A DNA stretch of 64,000 bases from Halapricum hydrolyticum (GCF_025517535.1 NZ_JAOPKC010000014.1:4017-68016), one strand, 5' to 3'. Shown: positions 1-8,238, counted from the first letter of the stretch. A program made the numbers and translations. Notes: generated by a model not told the origin, from the letters alone.

Positions 1-513
1 ACGCGTGAGGACGCCGCCCGACTGGGCGTGATGGCCGCGCGAGACGTCGGCGTCACCGTCACTGGTGCGTTCGACGACGCGTCGGCGTCGATGCTCGGCG
101 GCGTCACTGTCACCGACAACACGACCGACGAACTGCTCGCTCGCGAGACAGTAGACTGGGACGTGCTCGTCTGGACGCCCGACGAGCGGTCGTTCAGCGC
201 CGACGCGGACGTCGAGCGGTGCAAGCAGATCGCTCCGATGGCCGACCTGGCGTTCGATCTCGCTCGCGAGGGTGCCTACGGCCGGGCGATGACGGTCAAC
301 GGGCTCGCCTTCTCCGCGGCGCTGGATTTTTCGGCGGACCCGATGGTCGAGGCCATGCCGCTGGTCGAGGGGGTCTCGTTGTCCGGGACCGGCCCAAGCG
401 TCGTCGCGGTCGGCGACCGGGAGGCATTAGAGGACGTACGAGAGATGTGGGACCAACGGGACGGATCAACATGGCTAACGACGACACAGACAGCAGGGAC
501 CCGGACGAGATGA
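1..513 (+). CDS. aroK: Archaeal shikimate kinase (GHMP type), 5' truncated by window edge
   Basis: This is the C-terminal part (about 170 residues) of a GHMP-superfamily shikimate kinase. The archaeal enzyme phosphorylates shikimate in chorismate synthesis and is unrelated to bacterial AroK. The reading frame is open from base 1, so the start lies upstream. The glycine-rich SLSGTGPSVVAVGD segment near residues 122-135 of the visible part fits the third conserved GHMP motif. The downstream chorismate mutase starts 43 bases before this stop, so the two genes are very probably translated from one message. Both act in the aromatic amino acid pathway. The family call comes from recognition, not a search. 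Confidence 0.85.
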   Translation, partial: TREDAARLGVMAARDVGVTVTGAFDDASASMLGGVTVTDNTTDELLARETVDWDVLVWTPDERSFSADADVERCKQIAPMADLAFDLAREGAYGRAMTVNGLAFSAALDFSADPMVEAMPLVEGVSLSGTGPSVVAVGDREALEDVREMWDQRDGSTWLTTTQTAGTRTR

Positions 514-776
514 GCCTCGCGGAGTTGCGCGAGGAGATCGAGACGATCGACCGCGAGATCGTCGAGAAGATCGCCCAGCGCACCTACGTCGCGGACACGA
601 TCGCACAGGTCAAAGACGAGCAGGGGCTGCCGACGACCGACGAGCAACAGGAGCAGGCGGTGATGGATCGCGCCGGCGAGAACGCCGAACAGTTTGACGT
701 GGACGCGAACCTGGTGAAAGCCGTTTTCCGGCTGCTGATTGAGTTGAACAAGGTCGAGCAGCGTGAAAACAGGTAA
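471..776 (+). CDS. Chorismate mutase (AroQ class)
   Basis: This is a 101-residue all-helical chorismate mutase that would convert chorismate to prephenate for phenylalanine and tyrosine synthesis. The segment SLAELREEIETIDREIVEKI is the typical first helix, and the spaced Arg and Lys residues (IAQRTYVAD, AQVKDEQ) match the AroQ active-site pattern. The ATG at 471 overlaps the shikimate kinase end. The last 13 codons, ILE-to-stop (IELNKVEQRENR), recur in diverged form at 1900-1938 beyond an inserted toxin-antitoxin/IS segment. The copy attached to this gene uses AGG, CGT, GAA and TAA, which is less GC-rich than the rest of the gene, so its terminus may have been replaced by the insert. Confidence 0.88.
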   Translation: MANDDTDSRDPDEMSLAELREEIETIDREIVEKIAQRTYVADTIAQVKDEQGLPTTDEQQEQAVMDRAGENAEQFDVDANLVKAVFRLLIELNKVEQRENR

Positions 777-797
777 ACACCTCACGCAGTCATCGCC

Positions 798-1190
798 CTA
801 GTACGTCCGTACTTCGAGGCCGTCGATACGTCCGAAGTGCTTGGTGTTTCTCGTGACAACTGGTTCGTCGTTGAGAAGCGCAGTCGCAGCGATAATACAA
901 TCTTCTCGCTCAATCCGTTCGCCGCCATTGATTAGCTTACCGGAGAGTTTTCCGGCTTTTCGCATCACGGTGTGGTCGGCACTCACGACGTGCTTCGTTT
1001 CCAGTATCTCAAGAATTCGCTCTCGCTTCGTCTCCGGCGTTTGAGACCGAGCGACGCCCTCGTAGAGTTCCAAAACCGTCACGGAGGACAGTTTCTGTGG
1101 TCGCGCTTCTTTTTCGACGATATTGAGAAGTCGTTTTGCGTCTTCGTCGCCCCGAAGTAAGTCGATAATGAACGATGTGTCCTGAATCAT
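798..1190 (-). CDS. vapC: VapC-type PIN-domain toxin
   Basis: This 130-residue PIN-domain protein is the toxin half of a VapBC module; PIN toxins are metal-dependent RNases. The acidic residues expected in the active site are visible: Asp in IQDTSF near residue 4, Glu in LELYEG near 42, Asp in EREDCIIAA near 97, and the TRNTKHF segment near 113 where the last acidic residue usually lies (Asn here). It overlaps the antitoxin stop by four bases, giving translational coupling. The coding sequence is visibly AT-richer than the flanking chromosome, which fits horizontal arrival. Confidence 0.85.
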   Translation of the reverse strand: MIQDTSFIIDLLRGDEDAKRLLNIVEKEARPQKLSSVTVLELYEGVARSQTPETKRERILEILETKHVVSADHTVMRKAGKLSGKLINGGERIEREDCIIAATALLNDEPVVTRNTKHFGRIDGLEVRTY

Positions 1191-1447
1191 TCCGACGTCT
1201 CGTCGTCTACGGCTTCGTTTAACGCTGCTGTGAGACGATCACTCCGTTCTCTGGACTTCGTTCGTCCTTCCTCGATAGCGGCCTCGAGGTCTGCCGCCTC
1301 GTCCTCGGAAAGAATTCCTGTGACCTCGTTCCACGACCGTTCTCCTGCAAGGCGCTTGACGGTTTCACTGAAGCTTTCTCCCTCCATTTTTCGGGCTTTC
1401 AGCCGCTCGTAGGCTTCCTCGTCGAGTGAAATCGTTTTCGTCGCCAT
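1187..1447 (-). CDS. vapB: VapB-type antitoxin
   Basis: This is an 86-residue antitoxin of the haloarchaeal ribbon-helix-helix-like VapB group, starting MATKTISLDEEAYERLKARK. The N-terminus reads like a DNA-binding ribbon-helix-helix. The C-terminal half is acidic and helical (DEAADLEAAIEEG) and would wrap the toxin. The ATG at 1447 is preferred over an upstream in-frame ATG at 1471, because a TATA-like stretch (minus strand TTTTTAAGTA, 1471-1480) and an inverted repeat (1449-1465) lie immediately upstream, which implies a leaderless message. It forms an operon with the overlapping vapC. Confidence 0.82.
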   Translation of the reverse strand: MATKTISLDEEAYERLKARKMEGESFSETVKRLAGERSWNEVTGILSEDEAADLEAAIEEGRTKSRERSDRLTAALNEAVDDETSE

Positions 1448-1448
1448 C

Positions 1449-1480
1449 GTAGTACACAGTACTACATGCATACTTAAAAA
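1449..1480 (-). promoter_or_regulatory. vapBC promoter with operator palindrome
   Basis: A perfect inverted repeat, GTAGTAC-ACA-GTACTAC (1449-1465), sits directly upstream of the vapB start and downstream of the TATA-like TTTTTAAGTA (1471-1480, minus strand). It therefore covers the expected transcription start. This is the usual position for autoregulation by an antitoxin or a toxin-antitoxin complex. The palindrome is read directly; binding is inferred. Confidence 0.6.
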
Positions 1481-1537
1481 TACTAGTGCGAAGCCTATAG
1501 TCGCGTTAAGTTAGAGAATGAGGCGTTCGATCTCTGC

Positions 1538-1903
1538 GTGTCCATGCTCGATACCGAACGCCTCAGCGATGCTATCACGTGGATAGATATGTCGTTTGTG
1601 GAGCGCTGGCGGACTCCCAAGTGGGCGATTCAAGTGGGCATCCGATATCATTTGGCGGGTATGTCATCGCGGGGTGCCAGTCAGTTTCTCGATGAGTTGG
1701 GAGTCCAGCGGAGTCACGTGGCGATCCATAAGTGGGTTCACAAGGCCGATCTACAGCCGGTTTCGACAGTCACTGCGGATCAACTTGCGGTTGACGAGAA
1801 GATGATCCGCCTGCATGGTCAAGAATACTGGCTGTACGGTGCAGTCGATCCGTACATGAGCGAAATCCTCCACGTCAGTCTGTTTCCGACAGCGACGAAA
1901 TAG
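1538..1903 (+). pseudogene. IS6-family transposase, 3' truncated
   Basis: The 121 codons match the N-terminal half of haloarchaeal IS6-family (ISH14/ISH29-like) transposases, including the segment GIRYHLAGMSSRGASQFLDE, the HKWVHKADLQP motif, the first catalytic Asp region (LAVDEKMIRL) and the second Asp region (YWLYGAVDP). Family members run to about 200-230 residues, so the third catalytic Glu is missing. The frame stops at TAG (1901-1903), where the sequence switches into the displaced chorismate mutase 3' end; the junction lies near 1893-1900. It cannot be active. Confidence 0.85.
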
Positions 1904-1938
1904 ACCTGAACAAGGTCGAACAGCGCGAGAACCGCTGA
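1900..1938 (+). pseudogene. Displaced duplicate of the chorismate mutase 3' end
   Basis: The sequence encodes I-D-L-N-K-V-E-Q-R-E-N-R-stop, matching the last 12 codons and stop of the chorismate mutase ending at 776 (I-E-L-N-K-V-E-Q-R-E-N-R). By hand alignment 30 of 39 bases agree. This copy has the GC-rich codons (CTG, CGC, GAG, TGA) usual in this genome, so it looks like the original native gene end, cut off by the 777-1899 insert. Confidence 0.85.
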
Positions 1939-2029
1939 CGGACTCGAGCGCGTCGTTCGGAAGTGGCCCCGGGTCCCTATGCCGCCGAGAGTTATTGTCT
2001 TGGGGCACGAAGCCGAAAGAGAGACGGAT

Positions 2030-3088
2030 ATGCTCGACCAGTTGCCGGGATTCCGAACGCCTGCCGTGCTCGCCGTCGTCGTGCTCGCAGTATTGCTCAC
2101 TGGCGGGGCTGTCACGCTGGGAGCGCTCGGTCCCGACGTCGACGACCCTGGACCGTCCGTCGAGTCGGTCTCGGGCAACGGCACTGTCACGGTCACGTAC
2201 GTCGACGCAACCGGCGCGTCCGACCAGTTCGCCGTGCCCGGCGTCGATCCCGCGCTCTCGAACGCCGGACACGACTGGGCGATCGTCAATCGTTCGTCGC
2301 TGCCCTCGGCGTTGCGGGCCGTCGACGGCGAACCGGGCCACGGCGTGGTCGGCTTCGGCGAGTGGGCGCTGGTCGGCGCGGTCGAGACGGCGACAGTCCC
2401 GATCGACGGGTCGACGCTGACAGTCGTCGTGCCGGCGGGACGGGACGTCGATCCAGCCCGCAAAGCCGGGTTCGTCGAGGCGTTCGCCGGGCCGTATTCG
2501 TTGTCCCCCGAAAGCGACGAGCGCGTCGTTCTCGTGTCCGTTCCCGACGCACTGCCGAACGAGGGTCTCATGTACCACGACGATCGCGGGTACGTCACTA
2601 TCGAGGCGTTCTGGGACGGCGACGCGCACAGCGTCTGGATTCACGAGTACGTCCACGCCCGCCAGGACTTCCGTACTGCTGATGGTATGGAATGGTTCCG
2701 AGAAGCCAGCGCCCGCTATCTGAGCTGTCGGTTCATGTACGAGCAGTACGAGGGTGTGTCGGAGGCAGACCTCCGGGACTCGCTCTCGGCGCGCCCCAAG
2801 TATGAGAGCGTCGTCCTCGCGAACCGGACGACCTGGGAAGGGACGGGCGGCAACTATCACGCCGGCGCCCGGCTACTGGCGGCTATCGACGCCGAGCTCC
2901 GGGCCGAGACCGGCGGCGAGCACACGCTGGTGGACGTGTTCCGGACGATGAACGCCGGGGACGAGCCCGTGACCGTCGAGCGGTTCGTCGAACTCGTCGA
3001 GCGACAGACTGGTAACGACCAGTCGTGGATCGCAGCCGCGATCGAAGGCGATCGAACGGCTCTGGAAAGAAACAAACGGCCTAGCTGA
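2030..3088 (+). CDS. Membrane-anchored gluzincin-type metalloprotease-like protein
   Basis: This 352-residue protein has an N-terminal hydrophobic segment (about residues 9-32) that works as an uncleaved signal or anchor. The rest would be extracellular. A zinc-protease signature HEYVH lies at about 205-209, followed by WFREASARY near 223-231, whose Glu could be the third zinc ligand of a gluzincin. The ATG at 2030 is chosen because it leads straight into the anchor; an upstream in-frame ATG adds 17 unlikely residues. I do not recognise a named family. Protease activity is inferred from the HExxH-E layout only. Confidence 0.7.
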   Translation: MLDQLPGFRTPAVLAVVVLAVLLTGGAVTLGALGPDVDDPGPSVESVSGNGTVTVTYVDATGASDQFAVPGVDPALSNAGHDWAIVNRSSLPSALRAVDGEPGHGVVGFGEWALVGAVETATVPIDGSTLTVVVPAGRDVDPARKAGFVEAFAGPYSLSPESDERVVLVSVPDALPNEGLMYHDDRGYVTIEAFWDGDAHSVWIHEYVHARQDFRTADGMEWFREASARYLSCRFMYEQYEGVSEADLRDSLSARPKYESVVLANRTTWEGTGGNYHAGARLLAAIDAELRAETGGEHTLVDVFRTMNAGDEPVTVERFVELVERQTGNDQSWIAAAIEGDRTALERNKRPS

Positions 3089-3137
3089 ACGATCGCACGG
3101 CCCGGAGCGTCCGTGTCGCTCCGGATAGATCTCTGCG

Positions 3138-4025
3138 CTACTGTCCGACGGTCACGCCGGCAATCGATTCGAGGTACTTGAGGACGGCCGTCATGTCCTC
3201 GTCGCCGTGACCCATCGCACTGGCGGCGCTGAACGACTCGCGTGCGGCGGCCGTCTGGGGCAACTGCACGCCGATCTCGTTGCCGACTTCGTTGGCGTAC
3301 CGGAGATCCTTGAACTGCAGGTCGACCGGGAACCGCGGCTCGAAGTCGCGTTCGGCGATCAGATCGCCCTTGATCTCGAATAGCGGCGAGTCCACCGCGC
3401 CGGCCTCGACGACCTGTTGCATGGCGTCGAGATCGAGCCCCTGTGCGGCTCCGAACGTCAGTGCCTCCGCGTACGCGCCCATCATGTCTCCCAGCAGGAG
3501 ATTGACGAACAGTTTCATGCGAGCGCCGTCGCCGGCGTCGCCACAGCGGACGATCGGCTCGCCCATCGCGGCCAGGATCTCCTCGACGTTGTCGACGACC
3601 GCGTCGTCACCGCCAGCGAGGACCGTCAGCGTTCCTTCCTCCGCCGGGCCGACCGTGCCCGAGACCGGCGCGTCGACGAACCGGGCGTTCTGTGCGCGGA
3701 CGGTCTGTGCCGCCGCTTCGGTGGCTTCGGGCGTGACCGTACTCATCTGGATGACGGTCGTTCCCGAACCGAGACCGGCGAGCAGTCCCGTTTCGCCGTC
3801 CATCACGGCCGCCAGTGCCTCGTCGTCGGTGACTATCGTGACCACGACGTCGGACCGCTGCCCGACGTCCCGGGGCGAGTCCGCGACGTCGATGCCGGCC
3901 TCGGCGAACGGCTCCGTGGGCCCGTCACTGCGGTTGTAGACGAGCAAGTCGTAGCCGGCCTCGTCAAGGTTCCACGCCATCGGCGCCCCCATCGCGCCCA
4001 GTCCGATGAATCCTATCGTTTGCAT
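3138..4025 (-). CDS. 3-hydroxyisobutyrate / beta-hydroxyacid dehydrogenase family protein
   Basis: This 295-residue NAD(P)-dependent oxidoreductase belongs to the beta-hydroxyacid dehydrogenase family (3-hydroxyisobutyrate, tartronate semialdehyde and glyoxylate/succinic semialdehyde reductases). It has an N-terminal Rossmann motif GFIGLGAMGAPMA (5-17), the substrate-binding signature DAPVSGTVGPAEEGTL (118-133) and the catalytic lysine at about 171 (ARMKLFVNLLLG). The start MQTIGFIGLG at 4025 places the Rossmann motif at the N-terminus; longer forms add low-complexity sequence. The exact substrate cannot be read from the sequence, and there is no pathway context beside it. Confidence 0.82.
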   Translation of the reverse strand: MQTIGFIGLGAMGAPMAWNLDEAGYDLLVYNRSDGPTEPFAEAGIDVADSPRDVGQRSDVVVTIVTDDEALAAVMDGETGLLAGLGSGTTVIQMSTVTPEATEAAAQTVRAQNARFVDAPVSGTVGPAEEGTLTVLAGGDDAVVDNVEEILAAMGEPIVRCGDAGDGARMKLFVNLLLGDMMGAYAEALTFGAAQGLDLDAMQQVVEAGAVDSPLFEIKGDLIAERDFEPRFPVDLQFKDLRYANEVGNEIGVQLPQTAAARESFSAASAMGHGDEDMTAVLKYLESIAGVTVGQ

Positions 4026-4131
4026 ACGTAGGTACGTTTCATGGCGATTTTGTAAGTCCTTTCCGGATCGGACCACGTGAGATCTTCCGGGTCGGGAAAC
4101 GTTCATCGGGGCAGGGGACGAACAGTCTATT

Positions 4132-4581
4132 ATGAGCGACAATAGCTGGCGAGATATGCTCGCAGCCGAGCGGATGCGCGTCGACCGACAGTTCGAAGAT
4201 CGCGTCCAGTCGTCGTCGTTCACGCGCCAGCAGTGGGGGCTGGTGATGACGGCGGTCGAGTTCGACGTCGAAAACCCGGCCGATCCGGATGCGGCACGAC
4301 TGATCGCGGATACGAGCAAACTATCGAGCGTCATGCCGCAGATCAAGCAGATGGAACAGAGCGGTGGAGCCATGGGCGGGGCCGCCGGTGGCGGGGGCGG
4401 TGGCGGCGGGCTGCTGAGCAAACTCGCGAGCGTGCTCCCGGGTGGCGGCGGCTCTGGCGGCGGGAAGCGACAGCGCGAGGCCGAGTCGCTCGCAGAAGAA
4501 TACGCCGAAAAGCTCCAGGAACGCCTGGAAAAGCGAGATCGCTGGCAGTCGATCCGCGAGCAGGCTGCACAGGAGTCGTAG
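4132..4581 (+). CDS. Haloarchaeal conserved protein (DUF5799-like)
   Basis: This is a 149-residue cytoplasmic protein with a charged helical N-terminal half, a strongly glycine-rich central stretch (about 77-112, GGAMGGAAGG and an eight-Gly run) and a charged C-terminal helix rich in Arg, Glu and Lys. It resembles the haloarchaea-specific DUF5799 family from memory. There is no catalytic motif and no membrane segment. It diverges from the dehydrogenase upstream and converges on the FAD enzyme gene, so it looks monocistronic. The function is unknown. Confidence 0.7.
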   Translation: MSDNSWRDMLAAERMRVDRQFEDRVQSSSFTRQQWGLVMTAVEFDVENPADPDAARLIADTSKLSSVMPQIKQMEQSGGAMGGAAGGGGGGGGLLSKLASVLPGGGGSGGGKRQREAESLAEEYAEKLQERLEKRDRWQSIREQAAQES

Positions 4582-4583
4582 CG

Positions 4584-5810
4584 TCACTCCTGGTTGCGGC
4601 CGACGACGCCCGCGTCGGTCTCTCCCTGAGCATCGAACGTCGCGACGAACTCGTCAAGCCGGTCGGGATCGTCAGCGCCCGGCAGCCGCCGGTCGGCCGT
4701 CTCGGACTCGGCATCGACGCCGAGTCGCTCGCAGACGAGGTCGGCCGTCGATTCGGCCATCTGTCGATAGGTGGTCAGCTTCCCGCCGACGACGCTGACG
4801 GCGTTCTCGACGCCGTCGTCGGCATGATCGAGTCGGAAGAAGCCCCGCGAGATACCACGGCCGCCGCGCTCGTCCTCGTCGGGCGCGTACAGGGGTCGCA
4901 CGCCCCACCACGTGCGAACCGTCGGCGCGTCGGCGACCGGCGGCAACATCGCCGCACACTCCTCGACCGTGCGCTCGATCTCCCAGTCTTCACGCGGGTA
5001 CTCGTCGGGGTCGTCGACTTCAACGCTGGTCGTCCCCAGGACCACTTCACCCTCGTGTGGGATGATGATGTCACCGTCGTCGGGATCGCGGGCGCGGTTC
5101 AACACCGGTCCGAGACCGTCGTATTCGACCGACAGCATCACGCCTCGCGTCGGCTTCATCTTGACGTCGAGATCTGCCATCTCGGCGAGTTGCTCGGCCC
5201 AGGCTCCCGTCGCGTTGACGACGTACTCGGCCTCGATTCGCTCGTCGACGCTCCCGCCGACGGTGACGTGCTGGACACGGCCGTCGTCGGCCGCGATCGC
5301 CTCCACCGGCGCGTGGGTGTGGATCGTCGCCCCGTGATCGCGGGCGTCGGCCGCGTTCGCGGCGACCAGCCGCGAGGGGTAGATCACGGCGTCGGGCACT
5401 TCCATTGCCCGCTCGACGTCCGCCGCGATCTCCGGGACACGGTCGCGGACGGCCTCGTCGTCGAGTGTCTCTGTCGGGATCCCCACGGCCTCGCAGGCGC
5501 TGCGCTTCTCCTCGAAGTACTCGGGATCGTCCCCGGTCAGCTGGACGAACAGGCCGCCGGTATCGCGGATGCACTCGCCCGCGATGGTTTTGAGGATCCG
5601 ACTCTCTTCGATGCACTCTTCGGCTCCGACCCGATCTGACTCCGCGTAGCGTGCGCCGCTGTGTAGTAGCCCGTGCGAGCGTCCCGAGGTACCGCTCCCG
5701 AGGCCGCCGCGTTCGACCAGCGTCGCGTCCACGCCCCTGAGCGCGAGGTCACGGGCGATACCAGTGCCGGTCGCACCGCCACCGATCACGAGAACTGTTG
5801 TCGTTCGCAT
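4584..5810 (-). CDS. FAD-dependent glycerol-3-phosphate dehydrogenase-like oxidoreductase (GlpA/DAO family)
   Basis: This 408-residue DAO-family flavoprotein has an N-terminal dinucleotide-binding motif VLVIGGGATGTGIARDLALRG (about 6-26) and a second conserved segment GRSHGLLHSGARY near 43-55, typical of GlpA/GlpD. Haloarchaeal GlpA subunits are usually longer and carry a C-terminal iron-sulfur (BFD-like) domain. This protein stops before that region and has no glpB, glpC or glpK next to it. It is probably a soluble paralogue acting on glycerol-3-phosphate or a related substrate. The ATG at 5810 gives MRTTTVLVIGGG. Confidence 0.75.
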   Translation of the reverse strand: MRTTTVLVIGGGATGTGIARDLALRGVDATLVERGGLGSGTSGRSHGLLHSGARYAESDRVGAEECIEESRILKTIAGECIRDTGGLFVQLTGDDPEYFEEKRSACEAVGIPTETLDDEAVRDRVPEIAADVERAMEVPDAVIYPSRLVAANAADARDHGATIHTHAPVEAIAADDGRVQHVTVGGSVDERIEAEYVVNATGAWAEQLAEMADLDVKMKPTRGVMLSVEYDGLGPVLNRARDPDDGDIIIPHEGEVVLGTTSVEVDDPDEYPREDWEIERTVEECAAMLPPVADAPTVRTWWGVRPLYAPDEDERGGRGISRGFFRLDHADDGVENAVSVVGGKLTTYRQMAESTADLVCERLGVDAESETADRRLPGADDPDRLDEFVATFDAQGETDAGVVGRNQE

Positions 5811-5946
5811 ACCTTTCATTCGGCTACGGCCACATGTGCTTGCCGCTGACGGGGATATTGGCCGGTGTGCGGCGGGCGATCGTCTGCGCTCAGACGTCAC
5901 CCCAGCGCATACACAGTTATCAGGCCACGGAACGTATCCGTCACGT

Positions 5947-6234
5947 ATGCCTGAAGAAGTACTGTTCAAGTCCGAAAGCCGACAGAGCAACGAAGAGATC
6001 GCGTCGTTTCTGCGCACCGTCGCTGAAAACCTGGAGCAGGGTTCCGATATCACGCTCAAAGCGGGCAGCGAGTCCGTGACGATGAGCCCGCCAGCCCGCC
6101 CGACGTTCGAGGTCAAAGCCGAGCGCGAGGGGCCGACAGACGGTCCCAAAGAGCTCAGCATCGAGTTCGAACTGGAATGGCCTGAAGGTGCCGAGGGTGA
6201 GGACGGGGGCAGCGGAGAACTGGAAATAGAGTGA
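5947..6234 (+). CDS. amphi-Trp domain protein
   Basis: This is a 95-residue acidic protein. It starts MPEEVLFKSESRQSNEEIASFLRTVAENL and contains FELEWPEG near the end, the layout of the small amphi-Trp domain family common in haloarchaea. The role of the family is unknown. The protein has no signal or membrane segment. It runs convergently toward the RNA ligase gene with a short gap, and there is no operon partner. Confidence 0.75.
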   Translation: MPEEVLFKSESRQSNEEIASFLRTVAENLEQGSDITLKAGSESVTMSPPARPTFEVKAEREGPTDGPKELSIEFELEWPEGAEGEDGGSGELEIE

Positions 6235-6262
6235 TTGCGAACGTCCGTCTTCTCGAACCGTC

Positions 6263-7387
6263 CTACTCGTCGACGATTCCACCGTCGAGGTAGTGCTCGA
6301 TCCGGTCGTTCGTCGAGGCGGAGACCTTGGTGAACGTGACGACGCGCTCACCGTCGAGACGACGATCCGACTCGACGTCGATCGTCAGCTGAAACTCCCG
6401 GAGGTGCTCGAGGAGGGCGTTGACCGTCTCGGGATCGCCCCGGACCGTGTGTCGTTCGCCGACCGTCTCGCCGTCGGCGACAGCTTCGATCGCCCCGGCC
6501 ATCGGCAAGAGGATCGACTCGCCGAGGTCGTGTGCCCGCTCGCGGCGCCGTTCGGGTGATTCCTCGAATTCGACCGTCTGAAACGCTTCCCGGAGGAGCC
6601 GCGAGAACAGGAAGTCCCGGCCGTACTCGAAGGGCAGCGAGAACGCGTACGCCAGTTCCGCGTGATGGGTCGCCTCGGTCGTGTACTTCAACAGCGACTG
6701 ACCGTCCTCGGATTTCATCACGACGCCTTCCCGGCCCTCGGCGTCCAGGGTTTCGATAGCGTCGCGGACGGCCCCGGCGGCCTCGTCGGTGTCGTGCCAG
6801 CCGAAGGTTTGCGGCTGTTCGAACCCGTACTCGGCGCACAGTTTGCGCCGCCGCTCGGGCGCGAGCGGCCGGCCGGTCCTCCGATCGCGGACGTCGAACA
6901 CCCGGAAGGCGTTGGTCTCGACACCGTCGTAATCGTGTACCGTGTAGGGGTTCTCCGGGCCGACCAGTTCCGCACAGAGCATCTTCTCGGGATGGTCGGC
7001 GAAGAACTCGCCCGGATCGAGCAGTTCGCGAGCGCGTTCGGTCGTATACGGGCAGACGTACCCGCTGCGGGTGAACGCCGTCGTGCCGTCGACGTCCGCG
7101 ATCCTGACGTTGAATCCGTTGAGCTTCTCCTCGATCGTGATGCGGTCGCCCTCGAAGTAGTTCCGGACGCCGGGATCGAGCACGAGCACGCGCGGGACAC
7201 TCGGGTAGCCCCGGACGACAGCGCCGGTCGTCTCGACGAGGACCGTCCCGCGTTCGAGACCGTGGCGGGCGTCGGGCAGGTAGTAATACTCCAGCCCCTG
7301 GTCGGTGCGGGTCTGGAGGTGCTCGAACAGTTCCGACGGGCTGTCGGCGCTCGTCTCGAGTCGCTCGTGCCAGACGTCCCTGTCCAT
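6263..7387 (-). CDS. ATP-dependent RNA ligase (archaeal Rnl3 family)
   Basis: This 374-residue nucleotidyltransferase belongs to the archaeal homodimeric RNA ligase family (Pab1020 / MthRnl type), which joins or circularises RNA 5'-phosphate and 3'-OH ends. Motif I, EEKLNGFNVR, has the AMP-accepting lysine at about 88. The later nucleotide-binding motifs are visible as EGVVMKSEDGQS and LLKYTTEA (about 225-245). The C-terminal 120 residues match the family's dimerisation region in length. The start MDRDVWHERL at 7387 leaves a 73-base divergent promoter region shared with the RNA ligase partner gene. Confidence 0.88.
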   Translation of the reverse strand: MDRDVWHERLETSADSPSELFEHLQTRTDQGLEYYYLPDARHGLERGTVLVETTGAVVRGYPSVPRVLVLDPGVRNYFEGDRITIEEKLNGFNVRIADVDGTTAFTRSGYVCPYTTERARELLDPGEFFADHPEKMLCAELVGPENPYTVHDYDGVETNAFRVFDVRDRRTGRPLAPERRRKLCAEYGFEQPQTFGWHDTDEAAGAVRDAIETLDAEGREGVVMKSEDGQSLLKYTTEATHHAELAYAFSLPFEYGRDFLFSRLLREAFQTVEFEESPERRRERAHDLGESILLPMAGAIEAVADGETVGERHTVRGDPETVNALLEHLREFQLTIDVESDRRLDGERVVTFTKVSASTNDRIEHYLDGGIVDE

Positions 7388-7460
7388 AGCTACCACTACA
7401 CTTGATTCGGACAAAAGCAACGGGGGTGGTTCTATAGGTTTCGACGTACAATGCCCGGAT

Positions 7461-8123
7461 ATGCCCCCGGAACTGCCGCGACAGCAGTTCGTGCTCGACA
7501 CGTCGCTTTTCATCACCGAAGCGATCCGCGAGCCCGAGGAGTCGCTGGAAGACGCCGTTCTCAGGCTCCTCGATCTCATCGCGACGGCCAGGCTGCAACT
7601 CAACATCTCCTGTCACATGCCGCCCTCGATCCACGACGAACTCGTGACGATGCTCCGCGAGCGCGACGTGAGCGAGGAGGTCTTCGAGCGGCTGGAGACC
7701 TGGGTCGTCCGGAAAAGCCCCGATCGCTACGGCGTGGACATCCCCGCCGATATCGTCTACCAGTTCGTCGACGAGATGAGCGATCGGGTCGATCGAGGGC
7801 TCAGGGTCTCCGAAGAAGCACTTCGGGAAGTCGAGCAACTCGATCCCGACAAGCTGGGTTCGGGCGAGGAGTACATGACCGAGGCCGATCGCGTGCTCTC
7901 GAACCTCCGGGACAAGTACCGCCAGGCGCTGCGCCAGGGCGTGCTCGACTCCCGGGAGGACTTCGATCTGCTCGTGCTCGCGAAGGAACTCGACGCCGGC
8001 GTCGTCACCGAGGACCGGGGCATCATCGCGTGGGCCGATCGGTTCGGCCTCCGGTACGTCCGGGGCGGGCAGTTCCCGACGCTGCTGGAGGAGTACTTGC
8101 GGGCCACGGGCGTCGAGGAGTAA
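7461..8123 (+). CDS. RNA ligase partner protein (PIN-like)
   Basis: This 220-residue protein matches the RNA ligase partner family, so named because it co-occurs with the Rnl3-type ligase. It shows PIN-like acidic residues: FVLDTSLFI (Asp at about 13), SREDFDLLVLAKEL near 175-188 and VVTEDRGIIAWADRFG near 192-207. That suggests a nuclease that could prepare or destroy RNA ends. The second of two close ATGs (7461) is in frame and gives MPPELPRQQFVLD. The ligase is divergent, so the two are probably co-regulated. The nuclease role is inferred. Confidence 0.85.
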   Translation: MPPELPRQQFVLDTSLFITEAIREPEESLEDAVLRLLDLIATARLQLNISCHMPPSIHDELVTMLRERDVSEEVFERLETWVVRKSPDRYGVDIPADIVYQFVDEMSDRVDRGLRVSEEALREVEQLDPDKLGSGEEYMTEADRVLSNLRDKYRQALRQGVLDSREDFDLLVLAKELDAGVVTEDRGIIAWADRFGLRYVRGGQFPTLLEEYLRATGVEE

Positions 8124-8238
8124 CGCGCGGCACATGTGCGACGGTAACAGGGGGCCCTTATAGAGGTATACAGACCCTAGGCTGTCGAAGTCCGTATCAG
8201 GGGAGCGTATTTGTATCCCGGCCCGGCAGTCTCACACG

